From NCBI RefSeq assembly GCF_900188025.1, contig NZ_FZNO01000001.1, positions 248,001 through 312,000 on the forward strand: 64,000 nt of DNA, in the 5' to 3' direction. Below, piece by piece: positions 34,682-42,614 of the stretch. Under the pieces are notes generated by a model. That model did no database searches, was not told the DNA's origin, and saw nothing but the letters and a program-made list of their open reading frames with translations. The DNA is from Blastococcus mobilis (GTDB taxonomy: Bacteria > Actinomycetota > Actinomycetes > Mycobacteriales > Geodermatophilaceae). Position 1 is the stretch's first letter, and the number at the start of each line of letters is the position of its first letter. A program made the position numbers and the translations under genes.

Positions 34682-35365
34682 TCACGCCACACGCAGGCGT
34701 CGACCTATCGCCGAGTCGGTCTCCTGCTCGTAGAGGCGTTCGGCGTCGACATCGATCCCGCCCAGGTGCCCCGCCAACTCACGGCTCAGCACTCCGTGCA
34801 AGCGGGTCCAGAACGTCACGGATCGGCGCAGGGCCCGACTGGCACGCTGCGCTCGACCACAGTGGTCACAGTCGGGACGCCTGCCGATGAGGGCAGCCGT
34901 TCTCGCGGCCGCGGCAGCGTGCCGGGCCTCCAGCTCCAGGAAAGCGGAGAGCGCCGGCGTCAGGATCCGGTGCGTGAGGGTCGTGATCTCTGGCGGGACG
35001 GCGTAGCCAGGAAGGAACGTGCCGTGGGCGAGCAGGTAGCGATCGGGATGGGACGTGGCCCAGCGCCGGAACACCGCTGCGATGTGCCGCAGTCGGTCCT
35101 CGGGAAGATCGTCGGTCGAGACCGTGGCCTCGACGATCTCCGCCAGCTCCTGGTGCGTGGCGCGGATCAACGAGCTCAGCAGGTCGTCGCGGCTCGTGAA
35201 GTAGCGGTACAGCGCCGGCGCCGTCATCCCCATCTGCTTGGCGATGGCCCGGAGCGACACGGCCGAAGGCCCGGCCGCGGCGATCTGCTCCCACGCGTGA
35301 GCCTGGATCTCTGCCCGCACCTGCTCTCGGTGCCGTGCCCGCGCCCCGCCCGGCACATTCTCCAC
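34682..35365 (-). CDS. TetR family transcriptional regulator
   Basis: A 227-residue repressor-type protein. The N-terminal helix-turn-helix is VSLRAIAKQMGMTAPALYRY with YFTSRDDLLSSLI after it, the standard TetR pattern. The C-terminal ligand domain is not typical of ArpA-type gamma-butyrolactone receptors by eye and includes a CDHC pair of possible redox or metal relevance near residue 164. The GTG at 35365 follows AGGGAG by seven bases; a start at 35413 would add 16 residues without a signal. It is divergent from the dehydrogenase-like gene, and both have outward GTATCA elements. It may regulate this lipid/polyketide locus. Confidence 0.9.
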   Translation of the reverse strand: MENVPGGARARHREQVRAEIQAHAWEQIAAAGPSAVSLRAIAKQMGMTAPALYRYFTSRDDLLSSLIRATHQELAEIVEATVSTDDLPEDRLRHIAAVFRRWATSHPDRYLLAHGTFLPGYAVPPEITTLTHRILTPALSAFLELEARHAAAAARTAALIGRRPDCDHCGRAQRASRALRRSVTFWTRLHGVLSRELAGHLGGIDVDAERLYEQETDSAIGRRLRVA

Positions 35366-35501
35366 TGCGCGCTCCCTTGATCCCGGGTCGAGGGCACGGC
35401 GGTCGAGGCGCATCCGCCGAGATCGTCGTGGTCGACGGCGGAACAGCTCGGCACGTGCAGGCCCTGCTCAGCCACGGATGAGATGTCCGGTGGAGGGCTC
35501 C

Positions 35502-35508
35502 TGATACG
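35502..35508 (-). promoter_or_regulatory. CGTATCA element facing tetR
   Basis: Minus-strand CGTATCA, 137 bases before the GTG at 35365. CCGG lies six bases upstream. Confidence 0.45.
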
Positions 35509-35644
35509 CACGGGCCGGAAGGCATGCCCGACGTGGTCGTGGGTGGGTGATGCCGGTGCACACACCCGTGCGGCGACGGTGGCGCCGAGGAGCGCCTGCC
35601 GACGACCGCACGAGACGCTCGCCATGGCGGGACGCCGGGAGTCC

Positions 35645-35651
35645 GGTATCA
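35645..35651 (+). promoter_or_regulatory. GGTATCA element facing the dehydrogenase-like gene
   Basis: Plus-strand GGTATCA, 83 bases before the GTG at 35734. CCGG lies six bases upstream. Confidence 0.45.
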
Positions 35652-35733
35652 GGCGCAACGAGGACGCCCTCTGCTCCCTGACACCGTCGGGAGGCGCGGA
35701 TGGCCTCATGGCACCCGGAAAGAGGCGGTTCCT

Positions 35734-36534
35734 GTGCGAATCGGCAGCATCGGCGTCATCGGTCTGGGCGACACGGGCAGTGCCGTCGCTCGCCGGCTCC
35801 TGGCGCAGGGGTTCGAGGTCACCGTGCACGACCGGGACGCCTGCAAGATGGCAGCGTTGGTCGAGGCGGGGGCCACGGCTGCCCGGATCCCGGCCGATGC
35901 GGCGGAGCCGGCCGACCTCGTCTTCGTCCACCTGCCGGACGACAGCGCCGCCGAGGAGGTCCTCTTCGACTGCGGTGGCGTCGGAGAGACCTTGCCGGAC
36001 GACGGCCTCGTCGTGGCCACCTTCGCCACGGAGCCCGTCTTCGTCCTGTCCGCGGCCGCCCGGCTGGCTTCCCTCGGTCTCAACATCATGGAGGCGTGGT
36101 TCCTCGGCGACGAGCCAAGCACTGCGACGACCGCGCTCGCCGCCGGTGCTCCCGAGCACCTCGCGACGGTCACCCCGGTCCTCGAGGCCATCGGTGTCGA
36201 CCTCGCACGCGTCGGTCCGCTGGGCTCGGTCGCTGCACTGAGGACGACGCTGGCGGCCGTGCGCCCCCCGGCGGGGAAGGCGCTGAGCCCCGCCGCCGGC
36301 ACCCCGGTCGATGTCGGCCGTGGTCGGGCCCCCCGTCAGAAAGATCCCCGCCGGGAGACCACCATGGACAGCACCCTCTTCGACCGCCTCTGCGACGAGC
36401 TCGGCTACGAGCCGTCCACCGTCCGGGTCATCCGGGTCACCGCGCGCGAGGTCGGCGTGACCTACACCGAGCCCTCGGGCATGCCGGCCGGCAGCACCCA
36501 TCCCCTCCAGGGAGAGGTGGACGAGGCGGCGTGA
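35734..36534 (+). CDS. NAD-binding domain of hydroxyisobutyrate dehydrogenase type, joined to a 56-residue module
   Basis: Residues 1-165 match the N-terminal NAD(P)-binding domain of the 3-hydroxyisobutyrate dehydrogenase/6-phosphogluconate family (IGVIGLGDTGSAVARRLLAQ at 6-25). The all-alpha C-terminal catalytic domain, normally another 120 residues with the catalytic Lys, is missing. After a linker (PPAGKALSPAAGTPVDVGRG) comes a separate-looking acidic segment beginning MDSTLFDRLCDELGYEPSTV, ending at 36534. An in-frame ATG at 36364 with its own GGGAG site could start this 56-residue part independently. So this is either one 266-residue fusion or two in-frame genes without an intervening stop. 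Catalysis is doubtful; NAD binding or sensing is more likely. Confidence 0.7.
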   Translation: MRIGSIGVIGLGDTGSAVARRLLAQGFEVTVHDRDACKMAALVEAGATAARIPADAAEPADLVFVHLPDDSAAEEVLFDCGGVGETLPDDGLVVATFATEPVFVLSAAARLASLGLNIMEAWFLGDEPSTATTALAAGAPEHLATVTPVLEAIGVDLARVGPLGSVAALRTTLAAVRPPAGKALSPAAGTPVDVGRGRAPRQKDPRRETTMDSTLFDRLCDELGYEPSTVRVIRVTAREVGVTYTEPSGMPAGSTHPLQGEVDEAA

Positions 36535-36841
36535 ACAGCCGTACGGCCCGGGTTCCTGGTGAGCCTCGTGCGCGGGTGATGCGCCCCGCGCGACCCTGCT
36601 GGCATCCCGCCGTGATGCAGGTGCCGGTCGGATCGCAGCCGACGTATCACCGAAGGCGCCGCCGCCTCCATACCGGTGTACGACCTCGCGACGTGTTCCT
36701 CGACGCGGTCGGCGGGCGCGCCTGCCGACCGGAGTGCCCACCCTCTGCAGCCGGTCGAAGCCCGGCCCGGCCGGCCGTGTCGCTCGTGGCGGGGCCGCGC
36801 TTCCTGACCTGAGCGACCCTGTGACCGAAGGAGAAGCGGCC
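36535..36841. other. Gap between the dehydrogenase-like and DivIVA-like genes
   Basis: 307 bases with no convincing gene. A CGTATCA element lies at 36643-36649 on the plus strand. An open frame continues upstream from the DivIVA-like start but looks non-coding. Confidence 0.5.
36643..36649 (+). promoter_or_regulatory. CGTATCA element facing the DivIVA-like gene
   Basis: Plus-strand CGTATCA, 193 bases before the GTG at 36842. Confidence 0.4.
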
Positions 36842-37435
36842 GTGACCATCGCGCCCGACGAGATCGAGGCCCAGCAGTTCCGAGTGATGTTCCGCGGCTA
36901 CGACGTGGAACAGGTGGACGCCTTTCTCGATCGCATGCAGCAGGAGTTCACCCGCCTGTTGGCCGAGAGGGGATCCGGCACGGGACCGGTCCCGGACGGG
37001 GCCCCCTCGGCCGCCCCCGACGCGCCCGCCGACGAGGCGGCGCCGGGCCCCTCGGCCCGAGCGCTGCGCACCCTGCTCCGGGCCGAGCAGATGGCCGACC
37101 AGATGATCGCGGACGCGGAGGCCGAGGCCGAGGAGATCCGGGCACAGGCGCAGGCGGAGCGTCAGCAGGCTCTCGCGGAGACACGAGCGGAGTGCGCCCG
37201 CCTGCACGCCGACCTGACCGTGCAGCGTGAGCAGGAGATCGGTGCGCTGCTCGTCCGGCTCGAGCAGCTCCAGGCCGAGGTCGCTCGGCTCGATGACCTC
37301 GAGAGCCGGGCTCGCGAGAGCCTGCGGAGGTGGATCGATCAGCACCAGCGGCTGCTGACCGAGGGAACCGGCAACGGGGGCGCCGTGGCCGGTGGCTCCG
37401 CTGTCGCCACCCCGGTGCACCCGCCTGCCGCCTGA
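36842..37435 (+). CDS. DivIVA domain-containing coiled-coil protein
   Basis: A 197-residue protein. Residues 8-40 are a DivIVA N-terminal domain (QQFRVMFRGYDVEQVDAFLD), which in the family binds curved membrane at poles and septa. An acidic Pro/Ala linker follows, then a long coiled coil over about residues 75-170 (EAEAEEIRAQAQAERQQALA is part of it). The GTG at 36842 follows GGAG; a start at 36821 is an alternative. It is much shorter than Wag31 and is probably an accessory DivIVA-like protein. Its presence among lipid-type genes and an upstream GTATCA element may hint at placing an envelope process at the pole, which is inference. Confidence 0.88.
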   Translation: MTIAPDEIEAQQFRVMFRGYDVEQVDAFLDRMQQEFTRLLAERGSGTGPVPDGAPSAAPDAPADEAAPGPSARALRTLLRAEQMADQMIADAEAEAEEIRAQAQAERQQALAETRAECARLHADLTVQREQEIGALLVRLEQLQAEVARLDDLESRARESLRRWIDQHQRLLTEGTGNGGAVAGGSAVATPVHPPAA

Positions 37436-37604
37436 CCGGCACCCGTGACCGGGCCCCGAACACGTCACACCCGATCCGGCCGCCGGGGAGAGGGCGTGAG
37501 AACGGGACGCCTAACGGCCCGGCCCGCATCCGGCGGCACGCTGCCGCGGACACCCACCGCCAGCGTCGCGGCCAGACGCTCCCGAGGAGAAGAGCGCGGA
37601 TGAC

Positions 37605-37639
37605 GGCAGGTACAGCCGCCGCGAGCGGCTGTACCTGCC
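37605..37639 (+). terminator. Perfect 14-bp hairpin after the DivIVA-like gene
   Basis: GGCAGGTACAGCCG (37605-37618) pairs with CGGCTGTACCTGCC (37626-37639) around a seven-base loop, followed by TCTCC. It is 169 bases after the DivIVA-like stop and before a pseudogene. Confidence 0.6.
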
Positions 37640-37689
37640 TCTCCGTGCCCGGCCGTGCGTGCCGCTGCCGCAGCGCCGTGTCCTCACGG

Positions 37690-37975
37690 TGACCGGGTGC
37701 TCGGCGGGATCGCGTGGCGGCACGAACTCGACGCGGTCCTGCTGCACGCCGGCGGCACATCGGTCATGGCATCCGGCAGTCGGCTCGCCGGCGCGGACTG
37801 GCGACCTGGGCGCTGGGCCGGATGCTCGACCAGGCGCGGGTCCTCGGCCTGAACCGGGTGCTGCTCGTCTGCGGGGGCGGCAACACCGCCTCAGCGAGAC
37901 GATCGAGCGTTGCGGAGGCGTCCTGGAGGACGTGCGGCCCACGGAGTCGGGTCTGGCGCAGCGGTACTGGTCGAG
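37690..37975 (+). pseudogene. Remnant of a GNAT acetyltransferase gene
   Basis: Three pieces of a GNAT protein occur in order but in changing frames: VLGGIAWRHELDAVLLHAGG, then HIGHGIRQSARRRGLATWAL (the acetyl-CoA pyrophosphate loop type motif) continuing to GLNRVLLVCGGGNTASA, then ETIERCGGVLEDVRPTESGL. Frame breaks lie near 37755 and 37893. The first 50-60 residues of a normal enzyme are absent. No ribosome binding site is associated. This is non-functional DNA unless the frame changes are sequencing errors. Confidence 0.75.
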
Positions 37976-38122
37976 CTCCGGTAAGGCGCCGGATGACCGC
38001 GACCGCGCCCTGGATCGGTCCGGCGCCGGCATGCGAGGCCAGCAGCACCGCATTGCACGGGACGAGACCGACGGTTGCGCGCCAGACCTCAGGAGGACCT
38101 GACCCCGAGGGAGCCGCCGTTC

Positions 38123-39556
38123 TCAGAGTGCATGGCCGAAGGAGAAGATGCCCGCCGGGTCGACTGCCGCCTTGAGCGCGCGCAGCCGCTCGACGGTGCT
38201 CAGTGGATAAGCCGCAGCCACCTCCTGCGGCCCGGAGACCCGACCCAGGAAGTTCAGCAGGGCCTCGGGCGCCTTCCAGGGCTGCATCGCGCCCAGCACG
38301 CCCTTCGCTGCGGCGGGGACGACCTGGGCCAGCTCGGGAGCGCCCGGGCCGATCACCAGCATCGCGAAGGCGGCGCCGCGACCAGGGACGGCGTTCGGCA
38401 CCTCGGGCTGGCGGGCCAGTTGGCCGCCCATCAGCCGGAGCTCCACGATCACGAGAGGAAGGTGGACCTGAGGGCCGGCCGCGGCCAGCAGCGCCTCGAC
38501 GGTCTCCTCGGTGACGTCCGACAGGAGCAGGCCCTTCTCCCAGGTGGCGAGAGGATCGACCGGGTCCATGTGGATGCTGTCCATGTCGGTGCTCCGGATG
38601 CGGCCGATGAGGTCGAGCAGGATCTCGCCGGCCGCTCGCATGGGGGCGACCAGCCGCTCGCCCTCTGCGAGGTCCGTCCCCGAGTACGTGTAGCGCAGGT
38701 GGAGCGCGGTCTGCCCGCGCAGCAGATCCGGCACGAATTCCAGGTCCGGGATGCGAATGATCGCGATCGAGGTGCTGACCTCCTCCGGGAGCGTGGGAGC
38801 CCACGAGCGGAAGGCGTGCAGCACCGGACCGGCGTCGGCGCCGCTGAAGAAGATGCCGCCGGCGTAGAGGTCGGCCACCGGCACCAGTTCCATCTCCAGC
38901 GCCGTCACGACGCCCAGGCTGCTCTTGGCGCCGCGGACGGCCCAGAACAGCTCGGGTTCGGATCCGGCGCAGACCCGGCGCAGCCGGCCGTCGGCGGTCA
39001 CGATCTCCACGGCGGTCACCAGGTCGGCGGCGAAGCCGTGCTGCCGGCCGAGGGGGCCGAGGCCACCGCCCAGGGTGTAACCGACGACACCGACGCCGGA
39101 CGACGAGCCGGACGGACCGGCCAGCCCGAACTCGGCTGCGGTCTGCAGCAACTGCTTCCACGTCACGCCCGCCTCGACGCGAGCGATCCGACGCTCGGGA
39201 TCGATCCGCACGCCCTGCATGCGCCGGGTGGTGATCAGCATCGAATCGGCGCCGGCGGGGACCGGGCCGTGGCCGGTGGCCTGGACGGCGACCCGCAGGC
39301 CGTGCGCGGCGGCCCAGGAGACGGCTGCGGCGACGTCGGCACCGCACGTGGCACCGACCGCGATCGCCGGGGTGTGCTGCGTCGCAAGGTTCCACGAGAC
39401 CACCTCGCCGGCGAGGCCGTCCTCACCGGCAGCGTAGACGGGCCCGTGGACGCTGCTGCGCAGCTCGTCGACGTCCGCGGTGGCGAAAGCCGGAGCCAGG
39501 GCGTCGTCGACGACGGTCAGGGGGTCGGGCTCACCGGCAAGGTCGCTGAGAGACAT
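38123..39556 (-). CDS. FAD-binding oxidoreductase (berberine-bridge/6-hydroxynicotine oxidase type)
   Basis: A 477-residue flavoprotein of the PCMH/FAD_binding_4 family. The FAD domain runs from about residue 55 to 215, with VQATGHGPVPAGADSMLITT holding the His/Gly loop and GPSGSSSGVGVVGYTLGGGL the second FAD-binding block. The C-terminal end (GIFSFGHAL) is like the berberine-bridge tail. Many relatives carry one or two covalent FAD links; GHG suggests the 8-alpha-histidyl link. They oxidise alcohols, amines or polyketide products with oxygen. The ATG at 39556 follows AAGGAAG. It is between pseudogene debris and a small membrane protein gene; a tailoring role for the PKS product is only possible by proximity. 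Confidence 0.9.
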   Translation of the reverse strand: MSLSDLAGEPDPLTVVDDALAPAFATADVDELRSSVHGPVYAAGEDGLAGEVVSWNLATQHTPAIAVGATCGADVAAAVSWAAAHGLRVAVQATGHGPVPAGADSMLITTRRMQGVRIDPERRIARVEAGVTWKQLLQTAAEFGLAGPSGSSSGVGVVGYTLGGGLGPLGRQHGFAADLVTAVEIVTADGRLRRVCAGSEPELFWAVRGAKSSLGVVTALEMELVPVADLYAGGIFFSGADAGPVLHAFRSWAPTLPEEVSTSIAIIRIPDLEFVPDLLRGQTALHLRYTYSGTDLAEGERLVAPMRAAGEILLDLIGRIRSTDMDSIHMDPVDPLATWEKGLLLSDVTEETVEALLAAAGPQVHLPLVIVELRLMGGQLARQPEVPNAVPGRGAAFAMLVIGPGAPELAQVVPAAAKGVLGAMQPWKAPEALLNFLGRVSGPQEVAAAYPLSTVERLRALKAAVDPAGIFSFGHAL

Positions 39557-39778
39557 GCTCACTTCCTTCTCGTGCTCCGCGGCCTCGCCGCGGCCTTGGA
39601 CAGGCGGCCACGGCCGCGCTCTCGACGACAGCAAGAGCCCCGGGCCGGGTGGCGAAATACGTCCAGCGGCCAGAACGGCGGCGGGGCTCCGGGATGCCGA
39701 CCTGTCGGCGGGGCCGCGGCGTCTCCCGGTGGACATCGAGCCGTACCGGCACGTCGAGGCAGGGCCTCGAGGACCGCG

Positions 39779-39982
39779 TCAGCCCCAGCTTCCCGACAGC
39801 CGGGCAGCCTCGTTCGGGTCCGTGGCATACCGAGCGGCCCGTCGCCGCTGCCGGGCGGTCGCGGCGACGGGGTCGCCGACGGCCGGGGTCCCGGCCGTCG
39901 CCGGGCCTCCGTACCGGACATCGCGGATCAGGAGGAACGCGCCCAGGACCACGAACAGGATCAACGGCAGGAAGTACAACAT
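39779..39982 (-). CDS. Small single-pass membrane protein
   Basis: A 67-residue protein beginning with one membrane helix (LYFLPLILFVVLGAFLLI, residues 2-19), followed by a short cytoplasmic-like basic tail (ATARQRRRAARYATDPNEA). The ATG at 39982 has a good AAGGAG site. It is of the kind found as small envelope-associated accessory proteins; function is unknown. It lies between dedA and the FAD oxidase gene on the same strand. Confidence 0.75.
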   Translation of the reverse strand: MLYFLPLILFVVLGAFLLIRDVRYGGPATAGTPAVGDPVAATARQRRRAARYATDPNEAARLSGSWG

Positions 39983-40055
39983 CGGGGAACTCCTTCGCGG
40001 GTTGCGGCACGGCAGTGCGGGCGGGGGGCGACCGGTGGTCGGTCGGGCTCAGCGG

Positions 40056-40670
40056 TCAGTCGCGCGTCGGGCAGCGGGTGCTGCGCAGGGCCAGCGTCAG
40101 GAGCCCGCCGACGGCGATGGCTGCCATCGCGTAGGGGGTGGCGGACGAGACGGCGCCCAGCACGGTCTCCCAGCGGTCGGCCAGCCACATACCGAGGCCG
40201 AGCAGTGCGGAGTTCCAGGCCAGCGAACCGAGGGCCGTGAGAACGAGGAAGCGTCTCACCGGCATGCGCAGGGTTCCGGCCGGGATCGACACCAGGCAGC
40301 GGACACCGGGCACCAGCCGGCCCAGCAGCACGATCAGGTCTCCCCGCCGGGAGAACCACGACTCCGTGCGGGCCAGTCGCTTCTCGGTGATGCCCAGGAA
40401 GCGGGGCAGCCGCAGCGCCATCGGCCGGCCACCGAGTCGCCCCAGCGCGTACAGCATCCAGGCGCCGAGCACCGAGCCGACCGTGGCGGCCGGGGCGGCG
40501 GCCCAGAACAGCATCTGGCCCGCCGTGATCTGCAGGCCGACGAGTGGGAGAACGACCTCGGACGGGATCGGCAGCACGGTCTCAGCCAGCATCACCAGCG
40601 CGAGTCCGGCGTAGCCGGCGGCCTCGACGACACTCCCGGCGCCGGCGATGAGGCCGTCCACGACGCTCAC
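40056..40670 (-). CDS. DedA family membrane protein
   Basis: A 204-residue integral membrane protein of the DedA/VTT family. The conserved reentrant segment contains ETVLPIPSEVVLPLVG near residues 30-45, and the second signature GRLVPGVRCLVSIPAGTLRM is at about 118-137. DedA proteins are lipid flippases or are required for undecaprenyl phosphate and phosphatidylethanolamine handling. The GTG at 40670 is the start. It is downstream of the AfsA-type gene on the same strand by 39 bases, so it may be in the PKS operon and help move the lipid product. Confidence 0.92.
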   Translation of the reverse strand: MSVVDGLIAGAGSVVEAAGYAGLALVMLAETVLPIPSEVVLPLVGLQITAGQMLFWAAAPAATVGSVLGAWMLYALGRLGGRPMALRLPRFLGITEKRLARTESWFSRRGDLIVLLGRLVPGVRCLVSIPAGTLRMPVRRFLVLTALGSLAWNSALLGLGMWLADRWETVLGAVSSATPYAMAAIAVGGLLTLALRSTRCPTRD

Positions 40671-40709
40671 GGGGTCGTCACCCGCTCGTCGGCATGCGCC
40701 GGGTCGGGG

Positions 40710-41750
40710 TCACGGGACGTGCAGGACGTCCAGCTCGGCGGTGACCACGGTCTCGCCCGTCTGCCGGAGGGTGATCTCCATGGGCAGGACGAGACCGGAT
40801 TCCCGGCGGAGCTCGGGAACACCTGGGACCACCTCCACGGTCACCGGCTGGGACAGCTCGGCGTAGGTGTGGAAGGAGGTGGCGCAACGGACGGTCAGCA
40901 GCTCGTCGGGTTCCACCGCCAGCAGGTGGGATCCCAGGGCGATCGCCGACTGGCGGCAGGCCTCGATCATGAGCATCCCCGGCACGTGGTCCTGCGGGTG
41001 GTCGAAGAAGTGCGGGTGCCCTGTGTCGACGAGGACGGTGAAGGTGTCCGGGGAACCGTCGGCTCCCGGCCGGCGCGCCGTGATCACGACGTTGCGAGGA
41101 TTCCGCCGGCCCACCAGCTCCGGCGGTGCAGGCACTCCCGATCCCGAGCCACCGCCGTCCTTCAGCGACACCGGTCGGACGGTGCGATAGGTACGGAGGG
41201 GCATCGCCAGCATCGACGCGGTGCTGCGGGCCGCCAGCTTCCCGTCGATGGTCATCTCGCCCTGTCCGGCGATGCGGACGGGGCCACTGTCGCGTCTGGC
41301 GTACTCCAGCAGCGTCATGTCGGCGACCAGCTGCGCGGGGACGGGGGAGACGCGGAGGGCTTCGGGATCGACGATCTGCACCTCGGCGTTCTGGAGGACG
41401 AACGCCATGTCGAGCGGGACGTCGAGGAAGCGGTGCGCGAGGAGGGTGCCGGCCTGCCGCGCGGCTTCGGTGACGACGAGGAGGTCGTGGAAGCGTCCGG
41501 GACCGTCGTTGAACAGCACATGGCTCCGCGGGATCTGTGCGGCCACGAGATACCGGTCGGCGCCCACGGGGGCGACGTCCGTGGGCAGCACCTCCGCGAC
41601 GGAGGCGCGGTGGGCGAGCCCGCGTGGGACGGGCGCGTCGAACCGCAGGGCGGCGCGTGCGGCGGCGACCGCGACCGCGACCTCGTCCTCGGCCGGCGCA
41701 CCGGGTGACCCCCCGGCGTGGGTCGCGGTCGGCGATGGTGCTGTCGTCAT
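40710..41750 (-). CDS. AfsA/ScbA-type hotdog protein
   Basis: A 346-residue protein with two AfsA hotdog repeats. The first holds PRSHVLFNDGPGRFHDLLVV (near residues 74-93) and the second HPHFFDHPQDHVPGMLMIEA (near 245-264). AfsA-type enzymes condense a beta-ketoacyl thioester with dihydroxyacetone phosphate in the first step of gamma-butyrolactone signal synthesis. The conserved Glu and Arg used in ScbA lie in the EAARQ and EACRQ segments in each repeat. The ATG at 41750 follows GGAAGGA. The gene follows a HAD phosphatase-like gene, a phosphopantetheinyl transferase and the synthase. It may take its acyl group from that synthase. No obvious ArpA-type receptor lies in the window. Confidence 0.85.
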   Translation of the reverse strand: MTTAPSPTATHAGGSPGAPAEDEVAVAVAAARAALRFDAPVPRGLAHRASVAEVLPTDVAPVGADRYLVAAQIPRSHVLFNDGPGRFHDLLVVTEAARQAGTLLAHRFLDVPLDMAFVLQNAEVQIVDPEALRVSPVPAQLVADMTLLEYARRDSGPVRIAGQGEMTIDGKLAARSTASMLAMPLRTYRTVRPVSLKDGGGSGSGVPAPPELVGRRNPRNVVITARRPGADGSPDTFTVLVDTGHPHFFDHPQDHVPGMLMIEACRQSAIALGSHLLAVEPDELLTVRCATSFHTYAELSQPVTVEVVPGVPELRRESGLVLPMEITLRQTGETVVTAELDVLHVP

Positions 41751-41802
41751 GCTCGTCCTTCCTGGGAGGGCTGTGGCCGGCCGCACGGACCCGGCGCGGT
41801 GC

Positions 41803-42474
41803 TCATGACCGTGCTGCCGTCGCAGGGCGGAGCGGCTGGTCGGCCAGCAGGGCCTCGATGCGCTCGACGGACGCCTCCGTGCTCTCGAAGAGGACGGAGC
41901 GCCAGCCAGCGGCCTCCGCGCCTGCGCAGTTCTCCGGCAGGTCGTCGACGAGGAGGCACTCGGCAGGGTCCGCGTGCACCCGCCGGGCGGCCAGCTCGAA
42001 GATCTCGGGGCTGGGCTTGCGGTGCCCCACCTCGCAGGAGTTCACGATGTCGTCGAAGAGGTCGTCGGCCGGGAGCATCGCGCGCCAGTAGGGCTCCCAC
42101 TCCCGGACGTTGTTCGTGAGCATGCCCACGAGGTAGCCGCGGCCGCGCAGGCCGATCAGGTAGTCGACGAAGGCCTGGTTGACGGGCCGGTCCCGGAACC
42201 ACAGCTCGCTGAAGCGCGTGAGGTCGTACTTCTGGCCGGACAGACCCTCGAGGGCGATGCCCATGCGCCGGCCCCATTCCGCCTCCGTCAGGTACCCCGT
42301 GTCCAAGGGAGCCATGACCGGCATCCCGAGCTCGTCGGCCACCTGCTGCATGGCGCTCAGGAAGTGAGAGCCCGAGATGCCGGTCCGCCCGGAGAACTCG
42401 CTGAAGGTGTCCGCGAGAGACGGGGTGAGCACCCCGCCGAAGTCGGACCAGACGACGCGTACAGGTGTGGGCAT
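41803..42474 (-). CDS. HAD superfamily hydrolase
   Basis: A 223-residue haloacid dehalogenase-like hydrolase of subfamily IA. Motif I is VWSDFGGVL (Asp11 as nucleophile), motif II is MLTNNVREW, motif III Lys is in GHRKPSPEIF and motif IV is LLVDDLPEN. The second Asp of the usual DxD is replaced by Gly, as in the soluble epoxide hydrolase N-terminal group and some phosphatases. The ATG at 42474 follows GAGGAG. It lies between the phosphopantetheinyl transferase and AfsA-type genes, 52 bases before the latter. Since AfsA-type products carry a phosphate that must be removed, a phosphatase role is plausible. Confidence 0.88.
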   Translation of the reverse strand: MPTPVRVVWSDFGGVLTPSLADTFSEFSGRTGISGSHFLSAMQQVADELGMPVMAPLDTGYLTEAEWGRRMGIALEGLSGQKYDLTRFSELWFRDRPVNQAFVDYLIGLRGRGYLVGMLTNNVREWEPYWRAMLPADDLFDDIVNSCEVGHRKPSPEIFELAARRVHADPAECLLVDDLPENCAGAEAAGWRSVLFESTEASVERIEALLADQPLRPATAARS

Positions 42475-42589
42475 CTCAGGTGCTCCTCGTCGGATTCGGG
42501 GGCTGCTGGGCGGGTGCGGGGGAGGGCGTGCCGGGTCGGCTCGGCGAGGTGAACGGTCCGACCACTTGTGGAGGCGGTGGGGCGGCCGG

Positions 42590-42596
42590 TGATACC
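42590..42596 (-). promoter_or_regulatory. GGTATCA element facing the HAD/AfsA genes
   Basis: Minus-strand GGTATCA, 116 bases before the ATG at 42474, located just past the phosphopantetheinyl transferase stop. It would allow the HAD, AfsA and DedA genes to be expressed apart from the synthase. Confidence 0.45.
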
Positions 42597-42614
42597 TGTC
42601 GGTCGGTCGTGAGG

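Larger units (their letters stand above)
35366..35733. other. Divergent control region between TetR and dehydrogenase-like genes
   Basis: 368 bases with no convincing gene. Outward-pointing GTATCA elements lie at 35502-35508 (minus) and 35645-35651 (plus). A TetR operator would be expected here, but I found no clear long palindrome. Confidence 0.5.

Noticed and set aside
34682-35365. The TetR gene as a gamma-butyrolactone receptor
   Set aside because: The DNA-binding part is ordinary TetR and the C-terminal domain shows no ArpA-like pattern that I recognise; kept as generic TetR.
35734-36534. A complete 3-hydroxyisobutyrate dehydrogenase
   Set aside because: The C-terminal helical domain with the catalytic Lys is absent.
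37600-37692. A 30-residue Cys-containing ORF (ATG at 37600 with a GAGGAG site)
   Set aside because: It is mostly made of the perfect hairpin at 37605-37639, which is better explained as a terminator; no modifying enzymes are adjacent.
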